A DNA stretch of 64,000 bases from Pilatotrama ljubarskyi (Eukaryota; Basidiomycota; Agaricomycetes; Polyporales; Polyporaceae), in contig MU277731.1 of the NCBI GenBank assembly GCA_022385805.1, forward strand, positions 2,464 to 66,463, given 5' to 3'. The notes below the pieces were generated by a model, which was not told the DNA's origin, searched no databases, and was given only the letters and a program-made list of their open reading frames with translations. Made by a program: the position numbers and the translations under genes. This document shows, piece after piece, positions 47,297 through 56,933 of this stretch. Each line of letters starts with the position of its first letter. Within the stretch, counting starts at the first letter, position 1.

Positions 47297-47921
47297 GTAG
47301 AACCCGGCGCAGTGTTCTCAGGCCAACGACTCGAGTGCCGGAGACGCAGCCCAATGACTGAAGTGGTCGCTCCGTGTTAAAAAGTCTATGCGAACGCAGC
47401 ATGTATACCAGACAGTGTATTATACAGGGATTACTCTACACGGGACGACAGCGAGAGAGCAGACACCAAAATCCAGGAAATCCAGGGAGATATGTATGTG
47501 ACGAGCTGTATAGCGAGCCCCAGCCGTATGCGAGCCGTGGAGGATATATCGGAGATTACTAGAGAGGGAGGAAGAGAGGATTCTATGGCGGCGCGAAGGC
47601 GAGGCAAGCGAGATCTAGGATTATGCGCCGTGGAACAATTATCAGCTCGCCGAGAGAACGACCCTCCGCAAGCCGCCAGCGCGGGTAGCGTAGGACGCGC
47701 GTGCATGAGGAAGAGAGGTCTAGTCTAGACAGACACCACCGTCTGGCTAAGGTCCATAGTCTATGGGCGCGCATGACGGCGCATGCCTATATGCGCCTCG
47801 AACATGTTGGCGTGAAGGCGCACAACGAACCTGTCGAAACAAATGAGAGGTGAGCGAGTCTGTCCCATGAAACCACGCAGTACGTACCAGGTGTAACATC
47901 CTATTCAAAAGGGAAACGCAC
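47297..47921. other. intergenic region between convergent genes
   Basis: These are the 3' flanks of the aldolase (plus) and the second F-box-like gene (minus). No gene is seen. Confidence 0.45.
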
Positions 47922-49331
47922 TCAATCCCAGCGGTTGGATGCACGCATCCCGTTCAACGTCTCCTTCCCTTGCTCTTCCCCAACTTTGACGACCCTCCTC
48001 TCACCCCTCACGTCGTATGTCTTGAAACACGCCTTGGCATCGTGTGCCGCCTCGGGTGCCCCCGAGAGGTCGAGCGCGACGAACTGCAGTTCGGGCGAGC
48101 GTTCCGCCAATGTACGAGCGAGCGCAGCCACGTCGACGGATTGTGCTTCTTGAGTTGCGGCCACTGGGGCACTGGGCGCGTAGTAGTTCGGTTTCAGGGT
48201 GGAGGGGATGGCCATGGCTGGGACGGAGGGCGTGACGGAGAGGGAGAGCCCGAGCAGGGGAGCTTTGACCGTCCCGAGCGCGTTCGCGACGCGTGCCTAT
48301 TCGAGCAAATCATGTCAGCTCATGTCTCACAAGCAGTGCATTTCAAAGTCGTATAGGACGCAAAAGAAAGAAGAAAAACGTACAATCCACTCTTCAGCCT
48401 CCTTCACACCCCCACACCGATCCCCCACCAACTCCAGATACCTCAGACCGGGCGCAACGATCTCCGCATCAAGGACCGCGCTGAGCTCACCCTCGTTCAG
48501 CCCCGCGCTCACCGACGCACTCAGCACGACTGGCCGAGTGCGTCGCAGGAACTCGCGCGCGCAGAACAGCATGTACGTATCGGACATGAGAGCGTTGTGG
48601 AGCTCGACGCGGCGAACGTGGCACGCGAGCGGTAGGATGGGGAAGCCCGAGTCGACGCGGTCCAGGTTCGCTTGCCACGCTCCGAGAGAATTCGTGTGGG
48701 CAGCGGAGAGAGTGTCGTTAGCGGCGGCGAAGATGGCCCAGTCGGGCGCACACGACCCGCCGGCCGCGACAAACTCGAGCTCGCGCACGTGCGGGAACGC
48801 GCGCGCGAGCATCGGCAGAGGCGGGACGTCTCCTCCCAAGACCAGCGTACGGATCGAACTTGCGCCGGTGCTGATGCTCGTACTGGTGCTCGCGCCAAAG
48901 TCTGGGTATGCCGCAAAGAGCGCGTCGGAGCCCCACAGGGTGAGCTTCTGGAGGTTTCGCGCCCGCGCGATCACTGTAGAGAGGAGGGCGACTGCTGAGG
49001 CGTCGACGGTCCACGCGCCGTCTTTGCGTACGCGGACTGCGTCACGCATGACGTGTAGGCTCTGGAGGGCATCGATGCGCGCCGAGGGCGCACCGTGCCA
49101 TGCTGGCGCCGGAGATAGGACAAAGTTGCAGAAGGCGGTGAGCTGGGAGAGGGCGCTGCCGCCGGGTTTGTGGTAGAGCCCGCCTAGAGTGACGTCGGAA
49201 ACTATGCGGGGGAAGGCGAGAGCATAGGCAGCGCGTGAGGCGAGCGAGAGCTGCGAGGCGTCCTGGAGTGAGAGAAGAGGAAGGATGTGGGAGAGGACGT
49301 CGTAGTTGAGCGTGAGCAGCGTGTGCGGCAT
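47922..49331 (-). CDS. F-box-like protein, paralogue of the gene at 23988
   Basis: ATG 49331 gives MPHTLLTLNYDVLSHILPLL, with the box continuing SLQDASQLSLASRAAYALAF and PRIVSDVTLGG. Exons 48384-49331 and 47922-48296 join in phase 0 (donor GTACGT, acceptor ATAG), giving 440 residues. After the box come repeat-like segments (LQSLHVMRDAVRV, LQKLTLWGSDALF, IRTLVLGGDVPPLPMLARAF, VRELEFVAAGG, LRYLELVGDRCGG) matching in position those of the first F-box-like gene (LRYLELVYTDG, ISELARAF). The second exon is Ala/Pro-rich and ends with a conserved-looking FKTYDVRGERRVVKVGEE. It is presumably an SCF adaptor. The two paralogues are about 24 kb apart on the same strand and strongly diverged. Confidence 0.8.
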
Positions 49332-50290
49332 CGCGAGCAGCGTGTAGATAGCGAGAGGATAGGAAATCGGCCGCGGGGAGGCGCGGGCAGTCTACGAAAA
49401 GAGAAACGAGGGAGACGGTGGTGGTGGACGAGAAGAAAGATGTGTTGCGGCAGGAGTCAGACTGAGACGGCGGTGAGCTGGAGATGATAACTCTGGCCTG
49501 ACGCGATTGGAACAAATTGGCTTCCGTTGGTGTCCGTCATCTCCAGCAGCACTCCGAGTCCCCGAGGCGGAGGCCCGGCACTGCGGCGCCCACCACGTGG
49601 GAGCGCCCTCCGGTATCCTCCACCGGACCCTCGGCCGTCCGGGCCTCTCTTCCAGACGTTGCTCTTGCGTCCCCGACGCTCTCTTAGTAGTCTCTAGCAC
49701 CGCTCCCTGTCTCGTCCGCCTCTCTCTAGTTCTATGCATTTCCGCCGCTATGCCGTTTGCGTCCTGACAGACGTCAAGATGGCGACCCCAGATTAGCCAT
49801 GCCTGGCAGCGATGATGTGCTCACACGCACCCGATAAGTGCCCATCCTTCCTCCGACATTGCGTGCAAGCGGTCCTATGTAATGCTCGTCTTTGGCTCAA
49901 CGAGGGGCGCGGTCAGCCTCGCCTGATGCTGTCCCTCACGTTTACGTTCGCTAAGTCAGCACTCCCGGGCGCCACGACGATCCAGGTGAGTCGTCTTCGC
50001 GCCAGGGCCGGGGCGATTCGGAAGAAGCTGCAGAGACGGAAATGACGGAAGATAAGGCGGGTGGCCGGCGCGCAAGATGCCGCAGGTGATGGCTGGAGGA
50101 CACGGAGACCGCAGTGGGCATCGTATTTCTGTTCGAGGGGAACGCGAAGACGGCGGGAGGACAGAGAGGGGAAGACGGGTGCTGGACGGGGTTTCTGGTG
50201 CGAATATAAAGCCCCTGTTGCTCGTTTACATTGGACCGGAGGGCATCAGCTCGCCCACGCCCAGCAGCCAGCTGATCCCCCCGCAGCCCT
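49332..50290. other. upstream region of the second F-box-like gene
   Basis: No supportable gene. Frames of 60-157 codons on both strands lack motifs. Confidence 0.4.
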
Positions 50291-50563
50291 TCGCACGAGG
50301 GGCAATGACCCATGCTCTGGCCTGGAATAGGCAGGGGAAATGGGGTGAATTGTTCTCCTGGTTCTGGTCCGGAGCCAGTCTAGGAATCCGGACAATAGAA
50401 CACAAAGCGCCGCATTCATCGCGTTTCTTATCGATAAGTAGGTTTACTTATCCAGATTCCGGACCCGAACCAGGCTGGTAACCAGGTTGTCGACAGGAGT
50501 CCAGTTCAGTTCAAATTCCTGGCCTGTTCAGGAGGGAAGCACGGGCCAATGCCCCTCGTGTCG
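50291..50563. mobile_element. MITE-like element B with 23-bp inverted ends and 3-bp duplication
   Basis: Element 50294-50560 (267 bp) begins CACGAGGGGCA and ends with the inverted copy; the ends match at 20 of 23 positions. TCG flanks both sides (50291-50293 and 50561-50563). An inner inverted pair (CCTGGTTC..GGTCCGGA and its complement) lies 80-100 bp in from each end. There is no coding sequence. A 3-bp duplication with a CAC-start end recalls CACTA/EnSpm-type non-autonomous elements, but the classification is tentative. It is unrelated in sequence to elements A and C. Confidence 0.8.
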
Positions 50564-51544
50564 TGACCTTCCAGCCTTCGCAGAACCCGCCCCCTTTTGG
50601 TAGCCGTCGCTCCTTATATGGAAGTCCAATACAGTGCCACCTTACCCGCCCAGAGTCAATGCACGAATCCTACAGCATCCGTCCTCCAATTCAATATCCA
50701 GCACTTGATGCAATGCTTGCAATGCCGCGTGCGCAACGGATGTATACCCTGGACAGTTGAGATCCACTAGGGTCACACTCGCAAGAAGTCCTTGGCAAGC
50801 AGTACGATGTCGCCAGCTCGGCGAATCTTGACGGCGTCGTTCGTCCCTGCCATCATTCACCAGGTTCGCAGGTATGTTATGGATAGCAAGGTTGCGCTGA
50901 TATCGTTATGCGGGTGAAGGTTGGCTTGGGCTTTCAGACATGACGTGTGCCCGCAATATCAGACCGCAACTCACATTTTTTCAACTGTTCTCCGGACGTT
51001 GATTCGCGGTAAGCATCCATTCCACATCGACTGCTTTGGAGCCCTCACCTTTCTGGCTATATATTGGTGCTTCTTCGAAGTCTCACTGTGCCGAGCACCA
51101 TGAGCCGCGAGCATCGGTGTTTCTACCGCTAGCGGCATCACAAAGGATAGTTCTCATAGAGGGCTCCGTCGAAATATACAGCGTAATTTTTGATCAGTGT
51201 TCTTTTCACGGGGCCTCTGCGATCCTCGACGCAAGCAACTACGTGTAATCCCTGCATACCTCTCAACCCCACTGCGACCTCGCCTACAACACCAACGTGT
51301 ACCCATCTCATCCTCCCGCCTTGAACCCTTAGACGTCTCCGCCCCGCAAATGAGCTGTACAACCCATCGCTCTGACCAAAAGCCATCCTAAGAGTACAGA
51401 CATGCTCATAGTAAGCCCCGCTTCTCTCGCGCCATACTAGTAGCACTATAACCTACCTTCACTACAGATTCGGAGGCTCTTGCTCCATGCCCAGGCTTCA
51501 AAGCTGATAGCCTCGTCGGTCTCCGCCCAAGCGCCGGGACCGCT
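50564..51544. other. intergenic region
   Basis: No gene is recognised. A minus-strand frame near 51138-51446 follows the candidate secreted-protein gene and could be its 3' flank. Confidence 0.35.
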
Positions 51545-51712
51545 CTATTCGCCTTGCCGCTTCGAAGATGGAGTCGGTCCAGGATAGCCTCCGCATCGAC
51601 AATTGTCCGGGTCGTGGGCCACACTGGTGTCGGCGGCGGCGGGGAGCGCTATGGCACTACCCGCGAACAGGCTGAGGGCAGCGAAGAGCTGGACGAGAAC
51701 GGCGATGCGCAT
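51545..51712 (-). CDS. candidate 55-residue secreted protein
   Basis: ATG 51712 opens MRIAVLVQLFAALSLFAGSA followed by IALPAAADTSVAHDPD, a classic signal peptide with a likely cut after SAIA-LP. The short mature part is NCRCGGYPGPTPSSKRQGE and ends at TAG 51545. A TATAAA lies 104 bp upstream on the same strand. The frame stays open after the TAG (SGPGAWAETDEAISFEAW...SLRIC), so the stop could be removed by a splice I do not see, or the gene could be newly broken. It resembles small secreted proteins of basidiomycetes in size and layout only; no family is recognised. Confidence 0.5.
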   Translation of the reverse strand: MRIAVLVQLFAALSLFAGSAIALPAAADTSVAHDPDNCRCGGYPGPTPSSKRQGE

Positions 51713-51815
51713 GACTATCGATGTCGGATGTCAAAGAGGGGGTGTAAGAGCCACTAGTGAGAGAGGTGGTACGTCTGCCTGAGGTGATTCTTGGGCTTCT
51801 GTGAGGAAGCACTCG

Positions 51816-51821
51816 TTTATA
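51816..51821 (-). promoter_or_regulatory. TATA box of the candidate secreted-protein gene
   Basis: TATAAA on the minus strand within CGTATAAACG, 104 bp before ATG 51712, which is a suitable distance for a fungal core promoter. Confidence 0.45.
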
Positions 51822-53254
51822 CGCCCCACCTCTTTCAAAGCCCTCGTCTCGCTAGACCGCGTCCGCCTTAGTTGTAGGCACTGCCGGCAATCGCATCTCC
51901 TCAAAAGCTTGTCTCTATTACGCGAAGCGGCCCACAGCTAGCCTGTGCGTCCCAGGCGAGAAAAAGCAAATAGCAGGGAAGGTGCACTGTATTCCGAATT
52001 GACGTGCGGCCTACAAATCCCTGTTTTCAGATCCGTGGCACGCGTTACCAACTTACACAAGCTCTCCGCCGCCGCCACTACGGTTCAGGACTGAGCTGTA
52101 AGACGTCGCATGTCACTCCGGCCTGCCAGCCTCGGCCACTCAGTCAGGGTGGGCATGCGGCCTCCTGCTCTTGTCCGCGCATGCAGCTGACAACTCACCA
52201 CCAACGGACCGTGACCCCGTGGACAACCGTTCTCCCTCCGTGAGTCGGGGTTGATTTTGCATCTGCCAGCGACTGCTCGATATAACAACACACGCTTACA
52301 GCCTGAAATTCTGACAAAGGCAGTTCGCAACGTTTGCGATTGTACAAGCAAACGCAGCAGCGGCCGCTCGGCCTTTTCTGTTCATCCACCATCCGATTCT
52401 TAGGATGCAGCTCTGGAGCCCGGAGCGAGACCGTATCTCATGCCACTGTGCGCGGGCAATGCAGGGGCGATCAAGTACCGGTGCGCGGGCATTCAGGTGG
52501 TCCTCCAGAGACAAGGTGCTCAGTTGGCAGAGCGTCTCTGTTCAATTTGACGGAGTAGAGCACAGTCGGAGCATAACCCGAAGGTCACTACACTTTCTGT
52601 CCGAGTGCTGTCCGGAGAGCGCGGGGAGTCACCCGCCTAGTATACTATTGGGACTCCGTACCCCGGGAATCGGTCTTCCGGAGAGCGTATAGCTCCGCAG
52701 AGTCGCTATGAGTCGTTATTACTCCGCTCCCTCCCGTGCTCCGGTCGGAGACCGCCCGCCAGCAAACATGGCTTCGCACTGATATATGTCTGCCCGCATG
52801 GGCTCGCTTGGAGACTGGGTCCGGAATGCAAAGCAGGAAGTTGCGCTTTCAAGAGGACCGGTAGATCGCAGCTTTGTGGCATGGGAGAGAGCCCAAGAAG
52901 AATCGATGTGCACAGATACGTACGCTGAACATTCACGCCTCGAAGAGTGGGCGATTTTACGTTTGCGCCTTGCGTAAGTTTTGTATCCATGCGATCTCAG
53001 AGCGGTATTTTTGAAGCCTGACGGACTTCTCCTCGCTCCAAAGGATAGCCCATGTCTGCAACGCCAACGTAGGACTCGCACCCGCTCTGACATTTGACAG
53101 AAAGCAACTTTCACAACCTCATCCAGACATCTCGCGGGAACTTCGACCCGATATCAATAGTGGAGTGGATTTTTCATCATCGAAATGCGTAACGAGGAGA
53201 ACGGGACGGCGCGCACGCTTGAGCACTACGACAGGAAGCTGCCTACCAGCTCCC
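51822..53254. other. intergenic region
   Basis: No gene is recognised in 1.4 kb. Minus-strand frames near 52706-53114 have no motifs. Confidence 0.4.
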
Positions 53255-54105
53255 CTACCGGCCGCCGATGGCGTTCGGAGCACCGGCGAACGGGTAGGGC
53301 TGGGGCGCGGAGACGACCGTGATGTTCTGCGACTGGTTGTTCTTCTCGTAATCACCGCCATCGCTCTTCTCTTCCCTCAGCTGGCCGACGTACTCGAACG
53401 CGATATGGCATCCGTCTGGACAAGGGCATGTCAGCCCCGACACTATTCAATCAGAAGGTCATAGAAAACAGGGCTTACAGATCGCGATGAGCCAGAAAAT
53501 GACGGCGAGCACGACGACGATGACCCGCCCGGTCTTGAAACTCGCGTTGCAGGAGAAGTTCGTAAAGTCCTGGTTCACGCCGGTGCCGGCGCTCTGTTCG
53601 CACTTGCTGATCTGCGACGCGCCTTCGCCGTGGAAGAGCTGGTAGATGGAGTAGATGCCGATCACGATCTCGACGCCGGTGGCGAACGTGATGGACCCGG
53701 CGTATAGGGAGACCAGGGAGAAGATCTTCCAGATCGAGCCTACCAGACTGATCCACGGGTGGCTCATGAGTTTCCGTGGAGAGTGTTCGCACGGGGATGT
53801 GAGGCTTACCCCAAGGACGAAACGAGCACGACAATGGTGGATATGATGGCGAGGAGCCACGCGGCGGTTTTCTCGGATCCAGATAGCGGAGGGTTCAAAG
53901 TGCCCTTGACTAGGCATGAAAGCATGATCGTCAGGCAACTTTGCCGTACCCAAAGACAGGAAGACTACTCACGCATGTCATGGACGAGGATCCAGCCACC
54001 GACAGCGAAGAGCCCACCAGCGGCGATGCCGAGTAGACTTTCGCAGAAGACACCGAATCTGACCGGCAGACAGCAGCAGAACTTGCGCGAGCGGACGTAC
54101 ACCAT
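53255..54105 (-). CDS. four-helix membrane protein (MARVEL-like layout)
   Basis: Exons 53973-54105, 53810-53909, 53479-53747 and 53255-53415 join in frame to 220 residues. The protein starts MVYVRSRKFCCCLPVRFGVF, where the Cys cluster may be palmitoylated. Four hydrophobic stretches follow: LLGIAAGGLFAVGGWILV, WLLAIISTIVVLVSSLG, a helix around FSLVSLYAGSITFATGVEI, and TGRVIVVVLAVIFWLIAI. A Cys-containing loop (ISKCEQSAGTGVNQDFTNFS) lies between helices 3 and 4. The tail is polar and ends YPFAGAPNAIGGR. The pattern recalls MARVEL/tetraspan proteins common in basidiomycetes, but I cannot name a family. Intron ends are all GT..AG with GTGAGT or GTAAGC donors. A TATATAA lies about 170 bp upstream. 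Confidence 0.85.
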
Positions 54106-54271
54106 GGCGGACGAGGTTCGTTGTAAATTCGGGTCTGGAGCGTCGAAGGAGCGGCGCGGAACGAGTAAGACTAGAAACCGCAAGTGCGGGGGGGCCGGAG
54201 GGGGAGAAAGTCGAAAGAAGGCGAAGGTCGAAGTGTGGAGGCGCAGCCCTAGGGGCTCATGCTCGGGCGAG

Positions 54272-54279
54272 CACGCATT
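54272..54279 (-). promoter_or_regulatory. TATA-like box of the four-helix gene
   Basis: CTATATAATGC on the minus strand, about 170 bp upstream of ATG 54105. Confidence 0.4.
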
Positions 54280-54628
54280 ATATAGCCAGGTCGCGAAGGC
54301 CGCTGTTGACGTTGATGTCGAGCGACAGTGCTGATGAGGCCGATGCTATGCAGGATGGGCGCATGCCTCGATTCTGCGCCCCGTGGCAGGGGAGCATCAA
54401 GGAGTCTGTACCCAAATTCCCTCTAGGCTGCTCGCGGAGATCTGTCAAAGAATCGCCCGAGGTGCGCAGAGGCGTCAAACAAAGAAGGATCGCTACCGCG
54501 AAAAGAAATGCCGACAAGGAGATCGCAGTGTCTCGTCGACGCCGCTGGAGGAGGGAAGCAGTGCATCAGCGTTCTATATGGACATCACAGTGTACGACGA
54601 ATTGATTGCAATCGCCCCCCACTACCCT

Positions 54629-55018
54629 GTGATGCAAGGACCCCCGACAATGGGTGAGGAGGCCTGATCCGGGGTCTCGCGATTTTGGCCAAAACGTCCG
54701 TAGGGAACAGGCATCATAAGCGCCCAAATTGGTCCGGACTGGCACAGGCGTAGGCCCTTTTTTTGGATCAAAAATGTCCGGATGAGCGGGCGCTAACGGC
54801 ACAGGCCGGCGGTCCGCTGGTCAGGCGGGCGCCTAATGCTCCGTCCCGGCCTCCCGGACCCCCGAATCCTGCCTCAATGTCCGGACTTCGCCACAGGCGT
54901 TTGGGCGCTAAAATGTCGATTTGTCCGGACTGGCACAGGCATAAGCCCTCCGAAAAGGCCTGTTCCGTCCGGACTAAGATCAGGCATACCCACTGATTGT
55001 CGGGGGTCCTGTGATGCA
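54629..55018. mobile_element. MITE-like element C, relative of element A
   Basis: Element 54637-55010 (374 bp) begins AGGACCCCCGACAAT and ends with the exact inverted 15 bases. GTGATGCA flanks both sides (54629-54636 and 55011-55018), a perfect 8-bp duplication. Terminal bases match element A except at positions 8-9 (CC instead of AT). Internal GTCCGGAC, TTTTGGCC and AAAATGTCCGGA motifs are shared with element A, and GTCCGGACTGGCACAGGC recurs twice inside. There is no coding capacity. The different target duplications show two independent insertions of one family. Confidence 0.92.
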
Positions 55019-56933
55019 CCGCCCCGGCCTGAGAGAAAGCAGTACGGAACGCATATTCACCGGACGGAGCTGCAGGTAAGTAGTACTGGCTCGAGCGACC
55101 CTCATGTCCGACCTGTCGTTGCATGGGTTACGCGATGAGACGGCGCAGGCATGCGGGCCGCCACACAAGTCATCCTTTTTGCAACGGCAGCGTCACCGGA
55201 CGCGGGCATGCTGACACCAGCGATAATCGACCTGCGCAACCGTCATAACTCGTAGAAAGTCTCTAGCGCGGCCTGTAGACAGTACTCACGGTGGTCGGCA
55301 GAGGACACCTATGGTATGCACGGGCCATCGTGGTGTGATACGCGCCTGAGCCCCGCGTCGATCCTGTATGTACCGTTCGCTTGTGTCAAGATGTTGGCTC
55401 GTCTTCAACAGGATGAGAGAAATCAAGGCTGGTACCAGCGTCGTCGCGCGGATCCAGCAGCAGCCCGCGAAGTCAACCAATTCGCCGATGAGCTCCGCAT
55501 TGAAGTGGCCTAGTCTGGGCTGGTGATATCAATGAGGATTGCGTACCGGGCCCGACGATGTGCTTGCTGTACATACTGCGTGCGTGGCCAATGCTCACTG
55601 CAGCTGGGAGCAAGTCGAGCGGTGCCGCAGCTTCATTCAAGTTGCCGTGGTACGTTAATGAACGTTCGTCGGACGTGCTACGGTGCGCGCCGTTCATCGC
55701 TTCGAAGACGAGCGACGCGCCAGCGAATGGTCACTCTGTGTGGAGGGGTAGCTGACTTCTCGATCTGATCTCAGCAAGGGCCAGTGACATGGAGGTACCG
55801 TCCGGCCAGCTGCCTCGCCAGGATGCCAGGCAGCGACGCATGCCCATGCCCACGCGTGCACGCGCCAACTCCTGAGGCCTGAGGCCTGATGCACCCCCCT
55901 CCCTCCAGAGTCCTCGAGACCTCCCATGGCCAGAAGAAGCAGCAAGGAAAGCTCTAAGATACGCGAGTAGTAAGTAGAATACACATCGTAAGTTGAACTC
56001 GAGGGCGCGCGCGGGGCCACACCGTGCACGCGCATAAAAAACAAAAATGAAACGGCAATTCAAAGTGCGTAACTGGGCACAGGGCCGAGGTCGACCGAGT
56101 ACCTCTCGGGCCCGCGGGCATCGTCCATGACCCTACTAAGAGAGTAACAGTGGTAGAAGAGTAAGGGGGCATGCAGGAGAAGCGAACCAACTATCCAAGA
56201 ACCAACCGGCCGTGCGCACCCTCTCCTCCGCCCTCCGCCCTCAGCGCTCGGCTATGACGAGGAGCGAGGCGATCATGACGAGGGAGGGCAATCCGAAGGA
56301 TGGAAGCGAAAGGCGATGCAGCGCGGAAGGGCGTAAGAGCTCCAAGTATCGTAGCGAACACGACCGTGCCCCCGAACGAACGGAACGCAACATGAAGCGG
56401 CCGAGGATGAAAACCAGGAGGAAAAAGCGGAAGGAAGACAAGAATGTCCCTGAGGCGAGGCGCGACGCGACGAACATGCATGTGTGCTGGTGGAGGACCG
56501 AGGACTGCGGACGGAAGACTGAGGACCGAGGGGGAATAGCGAGATGCGAGGAACCACGAACGAGGAGGAGAAAACTGAGAGATTACGTGTTCGTAAGCGA
56601 TATATGCGGATTGGAGGATACAGGGATGACGGGCATGCGTGCGGAAGTCCGGCGGAGTTAAGGGACGGGGTAGGGAAGTAGGGGAGGTATGATTGGGGGG
56701 CATGACAGTGGCATGGAGTGGGTGAGTAAAGTAAACCGTAGACCGTCCCGTCCGCAGGCGAGGTGAGGGGAAGGCAAGGTGAGAGTGAGGGGGCAAGAAC
56801 GAGCGGATGTACAGACAGGATAAGTGTTACTGTTACTTTAGGTGCGGGGTGTGAGTGTCCGAGCGTGAGCAGCAGGGCACAAGACGTGTCATAAAACATT
56901 CTCTGGTGAGTCCAACGAGCCTCTAATCCTGCG
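55019..56933. other. intergenic region and 3' flank of the glucan-synthesis gene
   Basis: No gene is recognised. Minus frames of 201 and 208 codons at 56191-56899 are His/Ser/Pro/Leu-rich and overlap each other, so they look like 3' flank rather than protein. A short tandem CCTGAGG run lies near 55873-55888. Confidence 0.4.

Noticed and set aside
50470..50520. tRNA-like T-loop (GTTCAAATTCC)
   Set aside because: No acceptor or anticodon stems around it; it lies inside mobile element B.
56191..56899. Two overlapping 200-codon minus frames
   Set aside because: Mutually overlapping, low-complexity, and directly downstream of the KRE6-type stop; read as 3' flank.
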